Shown: positions 15,359 through 16,795 of the stretch, piece after piece
Position numbering within the stretch: the stretch's first letter is position 1
How the letters are laid out: each line of letters starts with the position of its first letter
DNA from: Haloquadratum sp. J07HQX50
GTDB taxonomy: Archaea; Halobacteriota; Halobacteria; Halobacteriales; Haloferacaceae
Direction of reading: 5' to 3'
NCBI GenBank assembly: GCA_000416005.1
Contig: KE356562.1
Coordinates: 1,160,294 to 1,177,088 of the forward strand
Length of the DNA: 16,795 nt
Made by a program: the position numbers and the translations under genes
Notes under the pieces: generated by a model
The model's database searches: none
What the model was told of the DNA's origin: nothing
What the model saw: the letters and a program-made list of their open reading frames with translations, nothing else

Positions 15359-16201
15359 CTATGCACCAGGAGAGCCGCCTAAGCCAGCCCCAACGTAGCG
15401 ACGAGAGAGGCCGTAGAGAATGACTGGAGGCGCGACAAGCAACATCAACGACGCCATGAGTACATTCCATTCGCGCAATACGTCACTACCAAGAATATAG
15501 TAGATTGCGACTGTGGCTGTCCGGTTTGCCTCGTCACTTGTGAGCACGAATACCCACAGGAAATTATTCCACGCCGTAAGGAATGCAAATAACGCTGCAG
15601 CTGCGACAGCAGGAAGACTCAACGGGAGAACAATTCGGAGGAATGCAGTTAATTCGTTGTGTCCGTCAATGAGCGCAGCCTCCTCAATTTTCTCTGGAAT
15701 ACCTTGTCTGAAGAATCCCTGTAGCAGCCAAATATTCTGGGGGAGAACGAATATTGAGAGTCCAATTATGACACCGAGGAGTGTGTTCACCAGGTCAAAG
15801 ATATAGAATACCTCATAGACGGGAATCGTCAAGACAATCCATGGAAACATGATCGTGAACACAGCAGTGTAGAATAGAACCTTTCGGCCAGGGAAGTCAA
15901 GTCGAGCGAAAGCGTATGCGCCTGGGATAGCGAAGAAGAGCGAGATAAGTGTCGCTCCAACCGAGACGATCATGCTATTTCTAAAGTAAGTGACAAAAGC
16001 AAATCGATCCCAAATTTGGGTATATGATTCGATCGTTAACAGATCGAATGCGGGAATAAATCCGGTGTCAACACTAATTGCGGCGATATTCGTCAGGAAG
16101 GATGTTCTGATTACCCAATAGTATGGGATAATCGCAAACAAGGCAAATGCAATGATTCCACCGTAGAGCAGTGCGCGGTCACGTTTATTATCGTTTAACA
16201 T
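15359..16201 (-). CDS. Carbohydrate ABC transporter permease, MalG/UgpE-like
   Basis: A 280-residue inner-membrane permease of the carbohydrate uptake family 1 type, with six hydrophobic segments (about 11-31, 74-98, 109-130, 142-164, 197-217 and 245-265). The cytoplasmic EAA loop that contacts the ATPase is at 183-199 (EEAALIDGHNELTAFLRIVL). The N-terminus with a single helix followed by RTSF is typical of MalG-type subunits. The start ATG at 16199-16201 comes 11 bases after the stop of the second permease gene, so the two subunits are cotranscribed. Sugar specificity is not visible in the permease sequence. Confidence 0.9.
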   Translation of the reverse strand: MLNDNKRDRALLYGGIIAFALFAIIPYYWVIRTSFLTNIAAISVDTGFIPAFDLLTIESYTQIWDRFAFVTYFRNSMIVSVGATLISLFFAIPGAYAFARLDFPGRKVLFYTAVFTIMFPWIVLTIPVYEVFYIFDLVNTLLGVIIGLSIFVLPQNIWLLQGFFRQGIPEKIEEAALIDGHNELTAFLRIVLPLSLPAVAAAALFAFLTAWNNFLWVFVLTSDEANRTATVAIYYILGSDVLREWNVLMASLMLLVAPPVILYGLSRRYVGAGLGGSPGA

Positions 16202-16212
16202 AATTGGTTACC

Positions 16213-16795
16213 TCAGACGTATAGATTCTCTTCTTCGCTGATAGCTTTGACATAAACAACGGCTGCGGACATCGTCATAAGAATCATCGCCATTCCAATT
16301 GTATATGCCCGCCCAAAGTTTAGATCGACAAAGGCCACGCGGTATGTCAGAATGCTTAGAAGCATTGTGCGCGTCCCCGGGCCGCCACCTGTGAGTGCGA
16401 ACGGCTGGGAGAATTCAGCCACGTTCCACGCTGTTCGCAGCGAGAGAATGACCACCGTTGGAATGAGCAATCTTGGAAGCGTTACATCTCGAAAACGCTG
16501 TAATCTGTTTGCGCCTGCCTGTGCAGCAGCCTCATATTGCTCGGATGGAATATTTGAGATTGCAGCAGCGTAAATAATCGCTGAATAAGCGTAGTCGTGC
16601 CATGTTTGTGCAACGATGAGTGAGACAAATGGCCAGAGGCCCGTCGCCAAAAGTGCAGGAGGGTCAACACCAAAGACGCCGAAGAATTTCACGACAAATC
16701 CAAAGTCATTGTCTAAAAACCACATCCAAATGACACCACCTGCAAGCGGAGCCGCAAAGTATGGAGACATGATCAATGCACCAACCCAGTCCTGT
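16213..16795 (-). CDS. Carbohydrate ABC transporter permease, MalF/UgpA-like, 5' end outside window
   Basis: The C-terminal 194 residues of the partner permease; the frame stays open to the right window edge (the last visible residues begin QDWVGALIMSPYFAAPLAGG). A TTG at 16774-16776 is not the start, since conserved sequence continues upstream of it. The EAA loop is YEAAAQAGANRLQRFRDVTL with the following PRLLIP, and the downstream GGGPGTRTM segment is characteristic of MalF/UgpA-type subunits. The gene precedes the MalG-type permease by 11 bases and the ATPase follows that. A sugar-binding protein gene is expected further upstream, beyond the window. Confidence 0.9.
   Translation of the reverse strand, partial: QDWVGALIMSPYFAAPLAGGVIWMWFLDNDFGFVVKFFGVFGVDPPALLATGLWPFVSLIVAQTWHDYAYSAIIYAAAISNIPSEQYEAAAQAGANRLQRFRDVTLPRLLIPTVVILSLRTAWNVAEFSQPFALTGGGPGTRTMLLSILTYRVAFVDLNFGRAYTIGMAMILMTMSAAVVYVKAISEEENLYV

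Noticed and set aside
1..16795. CRISPR arrays, tRNA or rRNA genes, and long direct repeats
   Set aside because: I saw no regularly spaced repeats, no tRNA-like cloverleaf arms and no rRNA-like conserved tracts on either strand by eye.

Overview
The window looks like chromosomal DNA from an extreme halophilic archaeon (Haloarchaea). The proteins are rich in Asp and Glu. Several starts lack a Shine-Dalgarno site and have a TATA box about 25-30 bases upstream, as expected for leaderless archaeal transcripts. The transposase relics are of haloarchaeal IS200/IS605 type. Base composition is only moderately G+C-rich for a halophile, intergenic gaps are long, and there are broken genes. That combination resembles Haloquadratum-like genomes, but the genus is an inference from style, not from a search.

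Layout. (A) 1-2505, plus strand: the end of an iron(III)-type ABC uptake locus, with a frameshifted substrate-binding protein gene followed by a two-domain permease; no ATPase for it is in view. (B) 2529-5302: a GT-C membrane glycosyltransferase (plus) converging with a family 2 glycosyltransferase (minus), their ends overlapping by 10 bp; probably cell-surface glycan or lipid-linked sugar chemistry. (C) 5690-12122: a catabolic block. On the minus strand are an MFS transporter and a LarA-like (DUF2088) nickel-pincer racemase/epimerase. Divergent from these on the plus strand are an aldehyde dehydrogenase resembling 2-oxoglutarate-semialdehyde dehydrogenases and a D-malate/tartrate-type decarboxylating dehydrogenase. 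An aldo/keto reductase follows on the minus strand. (D) 12123-12780: a gene-poor stretch with a tnpB relic. (E) 12816-14122: a coupled pair of unrecognised genes, one small soluble protein and one membrane protein. (F) 14142 to the end, minus strand: a carbohydrate ABC importer (ATPase, MalG-type and MalF-type permeases); its binding-protein gene would lie beyond the right edge.

The most interesting idea is that block C forms a hydroxy-acid or sugar-acid pathway. A transporter imports the acid, the LarA-like enzyme changes the configuration at the alpha carbon, and the D-malate/tartrate-type dehydrogenase oxidises and decarboxylates the product. The aldehyde dehydrogenase and aldo/keto reductase handle aldehyde intermediates. 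The three enzyme genes at 8743-12122 lie between two decayed IS200/IS605 fragments, a tnpA relic (about 8371-8630) and a tnpB relic (12321-12505), which hints that this segment was moved or rearranged. No rRNA, tRNA or CRISPR array was seen.
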